Of a stretch of 64,000 bases of DNA, positions 25,474-35,909 are shown piece after piece. The notes below the pieces were generated by a model. That model made no database searches and was not told where the DNA came from. It saw nothing but the letters and a program-made list of their open reading frames with translations. The DNA is from Symbiotaphrina buchneri (Eukaryota; Ascomycota; Symbiotaphrinales; Symbiotaphrinaceae): assembly GCA_001599915.1 (NCBI GenBank), contig BCIG01000006.1:372001-436000 (forward strand), in the 5' to 3' direction. The number at the start of each line of letters is the position of its first letter. The stretch's first letter is position 1. Made by a program: the position numbers and the translations under genes.

Positions 25474-26691
25474 TCATGACTGTTCAACATACAATCGGCA
25501 TTTCTGAAGGCTTCCGAACCATTGCGTCGCTAACTGAAGTCCGCTGGCAGTCGGTTGGCTAAAAGCCATGAACTCTTTTGGAATCTTCATGCCGTAGACA
25601 GCATTGCCCGCCATGCATTCCAGCAGTCTTCGTGCAACTCCTTTCCGTCGATGAGCTTTCGAAGTCCAGATTCGGCACACGCCCAGCAATGCTGGCTGCG
25701 CAACGTCGCTCGAGGCAACCGAGGAGCTTGCCGATGCGGTCGTATGTGTCGACCAGGAGGCACCAGAGCGGTTCCTAACGACACCGGGTTGGTCTAGCAG
25801 CGCGTATGCTTTGGAAATGCGCTCCGCCAGGCACAGGCCGATACATTTATCCTTGAGCAGAAACAGGTAGATTTTGAATCTATCTGTCAGCTGGGGTTTC
25901 CCTCCTTCTTCCCCGACAGATGCATGACCTTCAGCCTTATTCGTCCACGTCTCGATGTCACTGACTTTGATTTGGCTCCATAACACTGCATCCTCGATCT
26001 CCGCGGCCGATAATTCCGTGTTGACAACCTCTAGCACACGCTTTGCCTGATTTTTCTCCGTCATCGAACTCTTGCGGTCGACGACCACCACAGATTCCTC
26101 TGGACCGTCCTCACTTGTCCCTGAACGCCATATACTTCGCGCGATGCATGCCTTCGCAAAGTTCTTGCCAATTTCGACGCCGCCCACATTCATGGCATGG
26201 AACTTTTTATGCAGCGCAACGTCTTCTGCAACCGAGGGTATATATTCCATGCCGCAAGTCTTGCACACTTTTTGAGGGTCGTTCCCCAAGTCAAGGCGCA
26301 TCTGCGTGAGGCGTGGCTTCCTATGTACTACCACTGGCTTCATCCTATTCCCACCCACCACCTCCAAGGCGGGTCTTCTGGGAACCTTTGCATCTACGGC
26401 TTTTGTTTTCGAGAGCGAGGTGCTGCGCCTGTCCGGTCGATGCCTGGTAAAGGAGAGGCCTGGTGGTGGAGAAGATGGAGGAGTCAGTTCACGATCGTCT
26501 GCCGCATCGGAAAAGATAAGAGCAGAGCTTCTGCTGAGAGGACTGGAAGGTTCAGCGTCGCAATGCTCGAGCCTGTCCCCTGCCGTCTTTTCGACCATTA
26601 TATCCTCCTCCACGCTCTCCACGCGTCTCCGCTTTCGTTCCGGCTCCGAGCAAGAGCCGAGTGCGCGTCGTGAATATGTCTTGAGAGCCAT
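25474..26691 (-). CDS. ECO1: Cohesin acetyltransferase Eco1/Ctf7
   Basis: Acetylates Smc3 during S phase to establish sister-chromatid cohesion. Single exon, 405 aa, ATG at 26691. A PIP-like motif (QMRLDLG, about 130-136), which in Eco1 binds PCNA, is followed by the family zinc finger with C143, C146, H161 and H165. The C-terminal acetyltransferase part contains the segment LLGVCRIWTSKAHRRKGVARRLLE, whose RRKGVA is the acetyl-CoA loop, then FSQPTASGLQLATQWFG, which is characteristic of ECO1/ESCO. The N-terminal 120 residues are basic and Ser/Pro-rich, with a likely nuclear signal (ERKRRRVE). The lack of introns is unusual among its neighbours. Confidence 0.94.
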   Translation of the reverse strand: MALKTYSRRALGSCSEPERKRRRVESVEEDIMVEKTAGDRLEHCDAEPSSPLSRSSALIFSDAADDRELTPPSSPPPGLSFTRHRPDRRSTSLSKTKAVDAKVPRRPALEVVGGNRMKPVVVHRKPRLTQMRLDLGNDPQKVCKTCGMEYIPSVAEDVALHKKFHAMNVGGVEIGKNFAKACIARSIWRSGTSEDGPEESVVVVDRKSSMTEKNQAKRVLEVVNTELSAAEIEDAVLWSQIKVSDIETWTNKAEGHASVGEEGGKPQLTDRFKIYLFLLKDKCIGLCLAERISKAYALLDQPGVVRNRSGASWSTHTTASASSSVASSDVAQPALLGVCRIWTSKAHRRKGVARRLLECMAGNAVYGMKIPKEFMAFSQPTASGLQLATQWFGSLQKCRLYVEQS

Positions 26692-27786
26692 TGTGCCCGC
26701 CCGGTTGTCTTGAAATCCTCTCGTACCAATTGCGCGCTTGCTCAGAAATTGCTGGCTGATGCGTCGTGAATGTTGTATCTGCAGTCCCGACGCATCAGAG
26801 AGCGAGTGCTGAGATTCTTAGTTTCGCTGTTGACGCCAATGAGAATTTGGGGTCATGTTGTAGCGCTCTTGATGTGCTCTTCTCTCTTGAAAGAAAGTTG
26901 TTTTGACACGTGCACGCGACGAGACTCGAAGCATCTCGGGGCCGAGCTTTAGCGGGCGCGTCGCAACCTAAACCCCCACGCTTAAACTGAAAAGCAATGA
27001 TCTCGCTTAGTAATCTTGCGAGCCGGGTGGGCCACTGGGCTTGCGTCTTCGTACCCTGCTCGCCTGTGAGTAAGATACTTGAGGTGGATAGTATGAAGAG
27101 AATCATAATGGATATAGAAGGGGCAACAGCGTTGTGCCCGACCAGCATTCGAATTGGAGAGTTTGTGACCTACCGAACAAGGCGCACCGAACAAGTCGCA
27201 TATTAAATCCGGGTCCATGTCAGATTCTAGTGGCTTGGACCATACAGTGCTGAGCTCTTGGTCTGCCTAAGGTAAGGTAAGTGCATCACTTGTAACCCGT
27301 CTGAGATGCGGCTTGCGGTGGCAGTTGTCAGCTACAGTGAAAGGGCGGGGTACTACAGCATATAAGAACAGGTCATACCACATGATTCCAAGATCAACCC
27401 ATCCAAAGATAACCATCACTCTGTGTGGTGAACTGCACTGGAAGCAGATCTCAATACGCGGCAGACAGATGATACGTGCAATAGTATTTCAATTCGCCCT
27501 TATGCGCCACCGGGACCGGTATGCATCATCAGAAAAAGATTCTAGAAACATCGTTCAAGCAATCATAATCTCTTTTGAAAGAGAAATAGTCCGCAAAAAG
27601 CTATCAGAAACCGCTGCCATCCTAAGAGAGTACCGGCCTATGTTCGAGCGACGATCGCGAGGTGTAATGTTGCCGGCAGATGCTGTCGAACCATTGACCA
27701 TAAGATTGAGATACCAATAAGAGCAACCTTATCAAGCACAGCATGAGGGACCCGGCACTGGGGAGCAATGACACAGCGTTGCGTCC

Positions 27787-27800
<14 letters not shown>
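26692..27800. other. Intergenic region, 1.1 kb; no gene recognised
   Basis: Lies between the 5' end of ECO1 and the 3' end of UBC4. It contains a CCTAAGGTAAGGTAAG stretch at 27266-27281. A 135-codon plus-strand frame at 27313-27720 starts at a non-ATG codon and has no recognisable domain. Confidence 0.5.
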
Positions 27801-28678
<878 letters not shown>

Positions 28679-29520
28679 GCCGTTTTGTTGTGCGGGGTGG
28701 TTGTGGTGAAGTTGAAGGGTTCTGTCGTACGGAAGGATGTAGGAGAGTGGAAGGAAGGCGGCGAGGGCGGGCTGCGAGCGAGGAAAGGAAGCGTTAGTCG
28801 AAGGCGCTAAAGTGAGTCGGAAAATGCCTGGCGGAAAGGCGTCTCGTTGGCGAGGGAATGACGCACGGCACGACGTCGGCGCGGACGGAAGGAGAAGGAG
28901 ATGGCACTTACAAGTATTTGGTGTTGATGATGATGAAGTGTGGTATGTAGTCGCAGTGGGTGTAGCTGATTTGTGTGTCGTCGGTGTTGGTGTGGCTGTG
29001 GGTGCGGGTGAGGGAAGTAGAAGCCGTAGAACGAGGCGTGGAAGATGTGACTGGGGGGGGGCGAGGAAGAAATTGGGCGGAGCTGACTGATGTCTGAGGT
29101 CAACGACTCAGCTGTTCCCTGCACCACCCGACGGCCCTAGCCGAAATCGATTCACTTTTGGCTGCCCCTTCTCCCGACCCAGAAATACCTACCTATATAT
29201 AAGGTACCTACCTTACCTTATATATGAATTAATTCTAAGGTACAATGCAAACTACCGGCTAGTTTCCAAAACGCTCGGTCTTCGAACTCGGGGTCTACAG
29301 TCATAAGTAATTACAGACAAACTCGGGTGCATGATCAGAGGCAATCTGTGAGCGGCATCTGCAAGTAGTTGCTCGTGGGGAGCGACAACTGCCCAGCAGA
29401 GCCGCGGCTTGCCGTGGCATCTTCGGATTTAGTGATGGACCGGCGCTCTAAATATTGGTCTGATGCACATATACATCAATTTCAGGTGATTATTTTTATC
29501 TACATGAAATCTGCAAGGTC
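28679..29520. other. UBC4 upstream region and GCDH 3' flank
   Basis: 840 bp with the presumed UBC4 promoter, a nine-G run at 29053-29061, and the palindrome at 29195-29225. No gene was recognised. Confidence 0.5.
29195..29225. repeat. 12-bp-arm inverted repeat ATATATAAGGTA / TACCTTATATAT
   Basis: Two perfect 12-bp arms separated by 7 bp (CCTACCT). It includes one copy (as reverse complement) of the AGGTAAGGTA motif that recurs between genes here. It could form a hairpin or cruciform. Confidence 0.8.
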
Positions 29521-30951
29521 TCATACAAAGGCTTGAACGCCGGTAATGGCTCTGCCGATGATCAAGCCTTCACTCCCGTTAGAATTGTCATGCAACTGCA
29601 GGATTGGCGAGCGAAACTTACTGTGGATATCACTCTGGCCTTCATATGTCTGTGTGACGAATAAGTTGGCTACGTGCCTACCAATGTGATACTCGTCGCT
29701 CACAGCGTTGCCTCCGAAAATTTCTTGTAGTCTGTCTTGGGGTCAGTAATGAGAACCACTCAATGTAGCGCCTATGCAACTTACACTCGTGCGTTTATCA
29801 AAGCCCGGTCACAGTTCTGTCTCTTGATCATCGATATCATTTCCGGAGCGGCCTTCCCTTGATCTTTGAGCCTACCAACCTGGGCGGCCGCAAGGATCCC
29901 ATAGGCAGCGTCGGTCACAGCGTCCGCGAGCTTCTTCTGCACCAGCTGATACTTCGCCAAAGGGTTACCTTTGAATTGTTTGCGAGTCAGTGAGTACTCT
30001 CGCGCCCGCGCGATGCAGTCTTCCAGAGCCCCTATGGTTCCCCATGCGATTCCAAACCGGGCTGAATTGAGGCAGCTGAAAGGACCTCTCAATCCTTCGA
30101 CATCAGGAAACATGTTGCTTTCCGGAACTGGACAATCATCCAGTTGGATCATGCCCGTGATTGAAGCACGGAGACCATTCTTGTTCTTGATTGCAGGGGT
30201 TGCGAGCGTCCCAACAGGACAGGCTGCCCTGTCCACGAGGAAGCCCTTAATTTTGCCCGTACTTTGCAACTTGGCCCATACAAGCATGACATCTGCGATA
30301 GGAGAGTTTGTGATCCAGGTCTTCGCGCCGGACAGGGAGTAATAGCCTTTCTTTGAGGGATGGTGCTTTGCCACAGTCTCCATTGACCCGGGATCAGAAC
30401 CGTGATTTGGTTCCGTCAAGCCGAAACAGCCAAGTAGCTTCCCCTTGGCCATAAGTGGTAGATATCTCTCCTTCTGTTCCGGCGTTCCAAATTCTTCTAT
30501 ACCGCCCATAACGAGCGAGCTCTGGACCGACATGCCAGACCGGTACCCTGAGTCCACGCGCTCAACGGCTCTGGTGATGAGGCCAGATGCGACATTGCTC
30601 ACTCCGGCACAATCGTAGCCCTTGATCGTGGCGCCCAGCAGGCCCAGCTCTCCCATCTCTTCCAGTATCTTCCTGTCATAATCTTCGTTGCGGTAGGCAT
30701 CTCGTGATACTGTAAGCTTTGCGTCCGACGATGGAGCAACGACTCTTACCGAGCACGCGGGGCAGTAGCCGTTCTTGACAGTAAGACTCTGCCGTCTCTG
30801 CCACGGCTAACTCTTCTTCCGTGAACAGTGTGTTCGAGGCCAGAGGATCTTCCCAATTGAAGGCTGTGCTGGATGCGTGCCGCGGAATAGGTGAGGCGAA
30901 CTGGACAATGGTCCGCGAGCCCAAGGGCCGACTTACAACTGCTCGGAACAT
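29521..30951 (-). CDS. Glutaryl-CoA dehydrogenase, mitochondrial
   Basis: FAD-dependent acyl-CoA dehydrogenase that oxidises and decarboxylates glutaryl-CoA to crotonyl-CoA in lysine and tryptophan breakdown. Exons 30951-30750, 30700-29785, 29731-29622 and 29567-29521 give 424 aa. The first 28 residues are Arg/Ser-rich without acids ([20 protein letters not shown]), a typical mitochondrial presequence. Family features are [46 protein letters not shown] and [10 protein letters not shown] at the C-terminus. The catalytic Glu is E403 in TYEG. The first intron has two in-frame acceptors nine bases apart (ending 30710 or 30701); the second gives the family-like junction [12 protein letters not shown]. 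The gene is divergent from FEN1. Confidence 0.92.
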
Positions 30952-31764
30952 GTCTTAATGGTCATGCAGGGAGTTTGCACTGGCATTACATATGCAGAGT
31001 AGCAAGACACCGATATAGATATTTGTAGCAACGGCGCCCCGCAATGTCAATTGTTACCGTACGCTATCTGATTCGAGGGTCCGCCGAACGCATTGATTCC
31101 CTTTTCTCCATAAGGTACCGCAGCCAGTAAACCAAGCCAAGTAAACCTACGGTACGCGAGCGCCGTGCCTCGGTCCCCAAGTCCGCGCCAACGAGCCTCT
31201 AAAGACTTGGCTCTGGTTTTCTCTGGCTTTCACTGGGTAGCATTTCACTTTGAGGCCGATTTGGGCCGAATCTGGCCGCTCTGGTGTTTTGTGCGACGCA
31301 ACACCTTTCAGTCATGTCAAGTCTGAAAATCGGAGTGGGTATTGTAGGACTGTTGCCATACTGCTTATCCAGAACAGTTGACCTCGAGTACCTCACCCTT
31401 GGGGCGGGAATCGCGTGCGAGTATCCGTACCTTATCTAAATCAGCAGGGACTTGTACGAATACAGACAGATTCCCATACTCCGGAGTCCGTACTGTACAC
31501 CGTGTACCTGCCCTGTACTAAGGTAGACATCCGCGCTAGCTACAAGAATAGCGCGCCGTGTGACGAAACCTGGGGACACCATTTCACGTCCTGCGCGCGT
31601 CATTAATATTCAGCTCACGGAATAATTCCAAGATACTCCGTACTACGTACTACGTCCTCGTTCACCGTTTCCATACATCGCGCCGGCGCACGTTCAGACC
31701 TCTGACAGTGATTCGGCGATTGCGCCAGTCGAATTCTACTGGGTCAGCTTCATCCTCCGCTACA
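30952..31764. promoter_or_regulatory. Divergent upstream region of GCDH and FEN1
   Basis: About 810 bp between two divergent starts. It contains TAAGGTACC (31111-31119), TAAGGTA (31519-31525) and TACTCCGTA (31634-31642) followed by CTACGTACTACG. No TATA box is obvious and no gene was recognised. Confidence 0.5.
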
Positions 31765-33192
31765 ATGGGCATCAAACGTGAGCTTGTTCCTCTGCAGGGG
31801 CCGCACTACGCATAACAGCCCCGCCGCTGACTTTGTATTCCAAGAGCTCTACCAAGTCATATCCGAGAATGCTCCTGAAGCAATCAAGAATGGACAGATC
31901 AGCCAGCATTTTGGCAGGAAGGTAGCCATTGTAAGTGAAATCTCTGTGCCCAACCCATGATGAACCTGTCCACAATTGCTTATGCTGCAGGAAGGATGCG
32001 TACGTCTCCGTTCGTCCCCCCTGGCATTTTGATGACGGCTGTTAAATGGAGAGGTCAGGTCAATGAGCATATACAGCTTTCTCATAGCAGTCCGCTCGGA
32101 CGGACAGCAACTCATGAGCGACACCGGAGAGACAACTTCTCATTTGATGGGCATGTTCTACCGCACACTCCGCATTGTCGAAAATGGCATCAAACCGCTC
32201 TACGTGTTCGATGGCGCCCCGCCAAAGCTCAAGTCTGGGGAGTTGGCGAAGCGTTTCCATCGCAAAGCTGAGGCAAATGAGATGCACGAAGAAGCAAAAG
32301 AGACTGGCACAGCGGAAGAAGTGGAGAGGTTTTCGCGGCGCACGGTCAGGGTCACGCGGGAACACAATGCGGAGTGCAAGAAATTGTTGAAGCTCATGGG
32401 CGTTCCATACATTGATGCCCCAACCGAAGCCGAAGCTCAGTGTGCAGTACTGGCAAGGGCAGGGAAGGTTTACGCTGCCGCTTCGGAGGACATGGACACC
32501 CTCTGCTTCAACTCGCCCATCTTGCTGAGACACCTTACCTTCAGCGAACAGCGAAAGGAGCCCATCCAGGAGATCCATCTTGACAAGGTGCTTGAGGGCC
32601 TTTACATGGATATGAATCAAGTGCGCCTCTCAATGCCGGCTCCATAGACGTGGCTGACAGCTAACCATAGTTCATTGACCTCTGTATCCTCCTCGGTTGC
32701 GATTACGTGGATCCTATCCCTAAGGTTGGCCCCAACACGGCCCTGAAACTCATCCGGGAGCACAAAACCCTGGAGGCAGTAGTAGAGAGCATACAAAAGG
32801 ATCCCAAGAAAAAGTACAGCATCCCTGACGACTGGCCGTACAAGGATGCGCGTGAGCTCTTCCTCGATCCAGACGTGCGTCCAGCGGATCATCCTGAATG
32901 CGACTTCAAATGGGAAGCTCCGGATGTGGAAGGTCTGGTGCAATTCCTGGTTCACGAAAAAGGCTTCAGCGAAGATCGAGTCCGTAGCGGGGCAAATAGG
33001 CTACAGAAGAATCTCAAGACAGCGCAGCAAAGTCGCCTGGAAGGGTTCTTCAAGGCCGTACCCAAGACCGACGAGGAAAAGGCCAGCTTGAAGAGAAAAC
33101 ACGAGGAGAAAATTGAGGAAAAGAAGAAGAAGCAGAAGGCGGAGCAGAAGGCCAAGAAGGACGCGAAGGCGAAACCCAGGGGGACGGCATGA
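31765..33192 (+). CDS. FEN1: Flap endonuclease 1 (FEN1/Rad27)
   Basis: Structure-specific 5' nuclease that removes Okazaki-fragment flaps and acts in long-patch base excision repair. Five exons: 31765-31777 (13 nt), 31845-31930, 31995-31999 (5 nt), 32059-32620 and 32671-33192. They give 395 aa. The N-terminus [15 protein letters not shown] and the metal-binding acids (D34, D86, TEAEA, ASEDMD, GCDY) are all in place. The PIP box QSRLEGFF near the C-terminus binds PCNA, and the tail is Lys-rich. The 5-nt exon GATGC is needed to encode D34-A35: the flanking phases (0 in, 2 out) fit only this choice, and the protein then reads [17 protein letters not shown]. It is one of the smallest exons that can be argued from sequence alone. 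Confidence 0.93.
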
Positions 33193-33938
33193 ACCACCAT
33201 TTTCCATCATTTCCGACTCAATCCCAACCAACTTGTATTTGCTTCATTCGGCTGGGCGTGTTGTTTGATACCTGGGAGCGGAGTCTTCGGACGGCTGGCG
33301 TCACACGGATGCGCTGGGGATAGGCCCGAGCCCGTCCATGAGGGGGGCACGTGGTACACCCGCTGAGGGTGGATGCGCACAGCGTTGCATTAAGGCATTT
33401 ATGTGCACTGCACGTAACTACTTAGGGCGATCTTGCTGGCATATTTTAGCTCACACAATGCCAACTCGTTTTCGAGCGATGCTGTCCCATTTGATGGAGG
33501 CAGAAGGGGTGTTTACGCAACCGCGTCTTTGCCCTGTGAACCATGTGGGTGGGCGAGGAACAGTTGTGGGATGGGGAAAAGGGGGGGGGGGGAGGAGCAA
33601 CAGTGCAGTCCTGCCTTACGTTTACGCTATCATACCTTAGTTGCACCACCACCAAGCCAAGGACGGCAAAGAAGCGAGCACCTAGCTTCGAAAACCGCCC
33701 CCAACTGGCCAATGAGCGAGCGCAGCCACAAGCGAATCTGTGATCTGGTTATCATAACAGAAACGTATATAAACAGCCGAACCTGCCCGCGCCTGCGCTT
33801 CATCGTCATCTTGTAAACACCCGCTCCCATTTCCCACCACCAATTCTCCCCGGCCCTCCCTGCCGTGTCTGCTTGAAGTCGAGCCATCGCAGACATTTAC
33901 GATTCCATTCAGTCCATATTCCACCCATTTTCGCGACA
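33193..33938 (+). promoter_or_regulatory. FEN1 3' flank and histone H1 promoter
   Basis: No gene recognised in 746 bp. A CCAAT box (33709-33713) followed by GAGCG-rich sequence and a TATATAAA (33766-33773) lies about 165-230 bp upstream of the histone H1 ATG. A run of 12 G at 33581-33592 interrupts the interval. Confidence 0.6.
33766..33773 (+). promoter_or_regulatory. TATA box of histone H1 gene
   Basis: TATATAAA, about 170 bp upstream of the H1 start codon and 53 bp downstream of a CCAAT box. The spacing suits a short 5' UTR. Confidence 0.5.
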
Positions 33939-34996
33939 ATGCCTCCCAAGAAAGCCACCTCGACGACCAAGAAGTCGGCGGCGCCTTCCAGCCATGCTTC
34001 GTACAAAGGTATGTGGACTCCCGTCTTCACGTCCTTCATTTGCGGTCGCAAACGTCGGCGCGCAGTTTCATCATGATCGCGGGTCATTGCTGACGCGTTT
34101 TCATAGATATGATCAAGGAAGCCATCCTCAACGTGAGTTCTCCCTGCGTCGCGCCCGTTCGTGTTGTTGTGGTCGCCGCCATCGCTTCAGCGCAGCCGAC
34201 CGGCGCGACTCGCCGAAGTCCACCACGCGCGACTTGTTTGTGACTTTGGCTGACGTGGGCTGCGATACTACAGTTGAAGGAGAGGAACGGTAGCAGGTGC
34301 GTGTTTTCATGATATGCAGTACCTCGAAAATTTGGCTGATTAGATGCCAGCCGTCAAGCGATCAAGAAATATGTGCTGGCCAACAACAAGATCAACCCAA
34401 GCTCTCAAAACAACTTTGACAGCCAATTCAACCGCGCCATCAAAGCTGGTGTGACCAGCGGAGACTTCACACAACCCAAGGGTAAGCTGGCACGGACAAC
34501 TTTCAGAGAGACTGCTGACTGTCCAGGTCAATCTGGTCCGATCAAGCTTGCTAAGAAGGAGGCTCCCAAGAAGCCTGCAGCTGCTAAGCCTGCTGCCGCG
34601 AAGGTTCGTCTCATCTCTCCAGTGTGATGCGCGCTTCTTAACAACGCGCCAGAAGACAAGCACTACCAAAGCCGCCCCCAAGTCTACCACCAAGAAGACT
34701 ACAACAAAGGCCGCCGCTCCCAAGAAGACTGCGGCAAAGCCCAAGGCCAATGCCAGCAAGCCCAGGACGAAGAAGACCGCCACAGCTGTATGTTCCAACA
34801 GGCTTGCCTGCAACGATGACACAGCTGATTATTCTAGGCACCTGCTGTTACCGAGAAGCCCACTGTTTTGACAAAAACCAAGTCCGGACGCGTCGCGAAG
34901 ACCACCAAACAACCCGCTCCGGCTAAGAAGGCGGCACCCAAGAAGACCGCCGCTAAGAAGGCAGCCACGCCCAAGAAAGAATCTGCCACCGCATAA
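33939..34996 (+). CDS. HHO1: Linker histone H1
   Basis: Binds linker DNA at the nucleosome. Seven exons: 33939-34008, 34107-34132, 34274-34296, 34351-34481, 34527-34603, 34653-34787 and 34838-34996, giving 206 aa. The globular winged-helix domain runs from about 19 to 93 (ASYKDMIKEAILNLKERNGSSRQ, then AIKKYVLANNKINP, FNRAIKAGVTSGDF). The long C-terminal tail is almost entirely Lys, Ala and Pro with AAPKKTAAK-type repeats. Two exons of 26 and 23 nt sit inside the globular domain. Donors GTGCGT and GTTCGT are weak but the joined frame is unbroken. The tail exons could also be read partly unspliced, but the KKTA-rich frame is maintained only with the introns removed. Confidence 0.93.
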
Positions 34997-35909
34997 GCGC
35001 GTGTCGTTTCTTTTGGCTCAGTTTGTAGGCGATTTTTCTTTTGTCACTCATGGCTTTGGGTTGTAAGGGTTTTCGATGGCTTTTCGAGGGTCTTTCGGTA
35101 ACGATGGCTGCGACTGGGGTTGTCTCTTTTACCGGAGTTTCTACCATGGTGCCTCGAATTGGCTTTGGGTCTTCGACTTCGTATACGTCGTCGGCTTTAC
35201 GGTCGATTCCGGGAGGTGTACTGCGGGGATCTGTACGTATAGTAATGCAGACGCACTTATGATGGATGAGCTGCCTGCGCCTCGACGGCATTTTCTGTCA
35301 AGTTGCGGGAATCCCTGACGAGTATTCTATCATATGGCGCATAGACATCGTGAAGCTTGCAGTGATCCGCTCATCTCGTCCGTAGTTGATCAGCCCAGGC
35401 TATCAAACATGCTTGACCTGTGGCGCAGCAGACGGACCTGATGTTGATTGTTGTGGTTGCCAGAACAGAGAACCAATCAGAGAATGCCCAGCAGCCGAGA
35501 ATAAATTGCATATGACGGACTCGGATCGTCCCATAAGCCTTGGCAAGTAGCGAGTTTGGCCTGCCAAAGCGGCAGGCGGACCACAACCAAACTCTCCGTG
35601 TAAGGTGAGATCCTTCACTACCAGACGAGTCCAGGTCCTCAAGACAGCCGGGAACGAGGACGATAATCACAGCTGCGTGAGCATTTGATAGCCCGCGGCT
35701 GTACTGACTGACATCCCTCGCATATTCTGTGGCATCCCAATTGAATGGATCCAAAGACCGTCTCCCGCTTGGCTTGCACGGCTTTGCATGCTCATTCTGA
35801 TCGCCCTCATCCCTCGTGTGCTCATCTGGCAGCTCAGCCCTTGATGGGGCCCTTTTGAGGCCACCACATTCACTTATCTCCAGGACCGGGAAGGTCTTCG
35901 CTCGTCGAC
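34997..35909. other. H1 3' flank and MSS4 upstream region
   Basis: 913 bp. No RNA gene or supported coding region was found. A 181-codon minus-strand frame (35371-35916) starts with an alternative reading of the MSS4 start region and shows no domain; it is taken as chance. Confidence 0.5.

Noticed and set aside
27313-27720. 135-codon plus-strand open frame beyond the UBC4 3' end
   Set aside because: Non-ATG start and no domain; better explained by chance.
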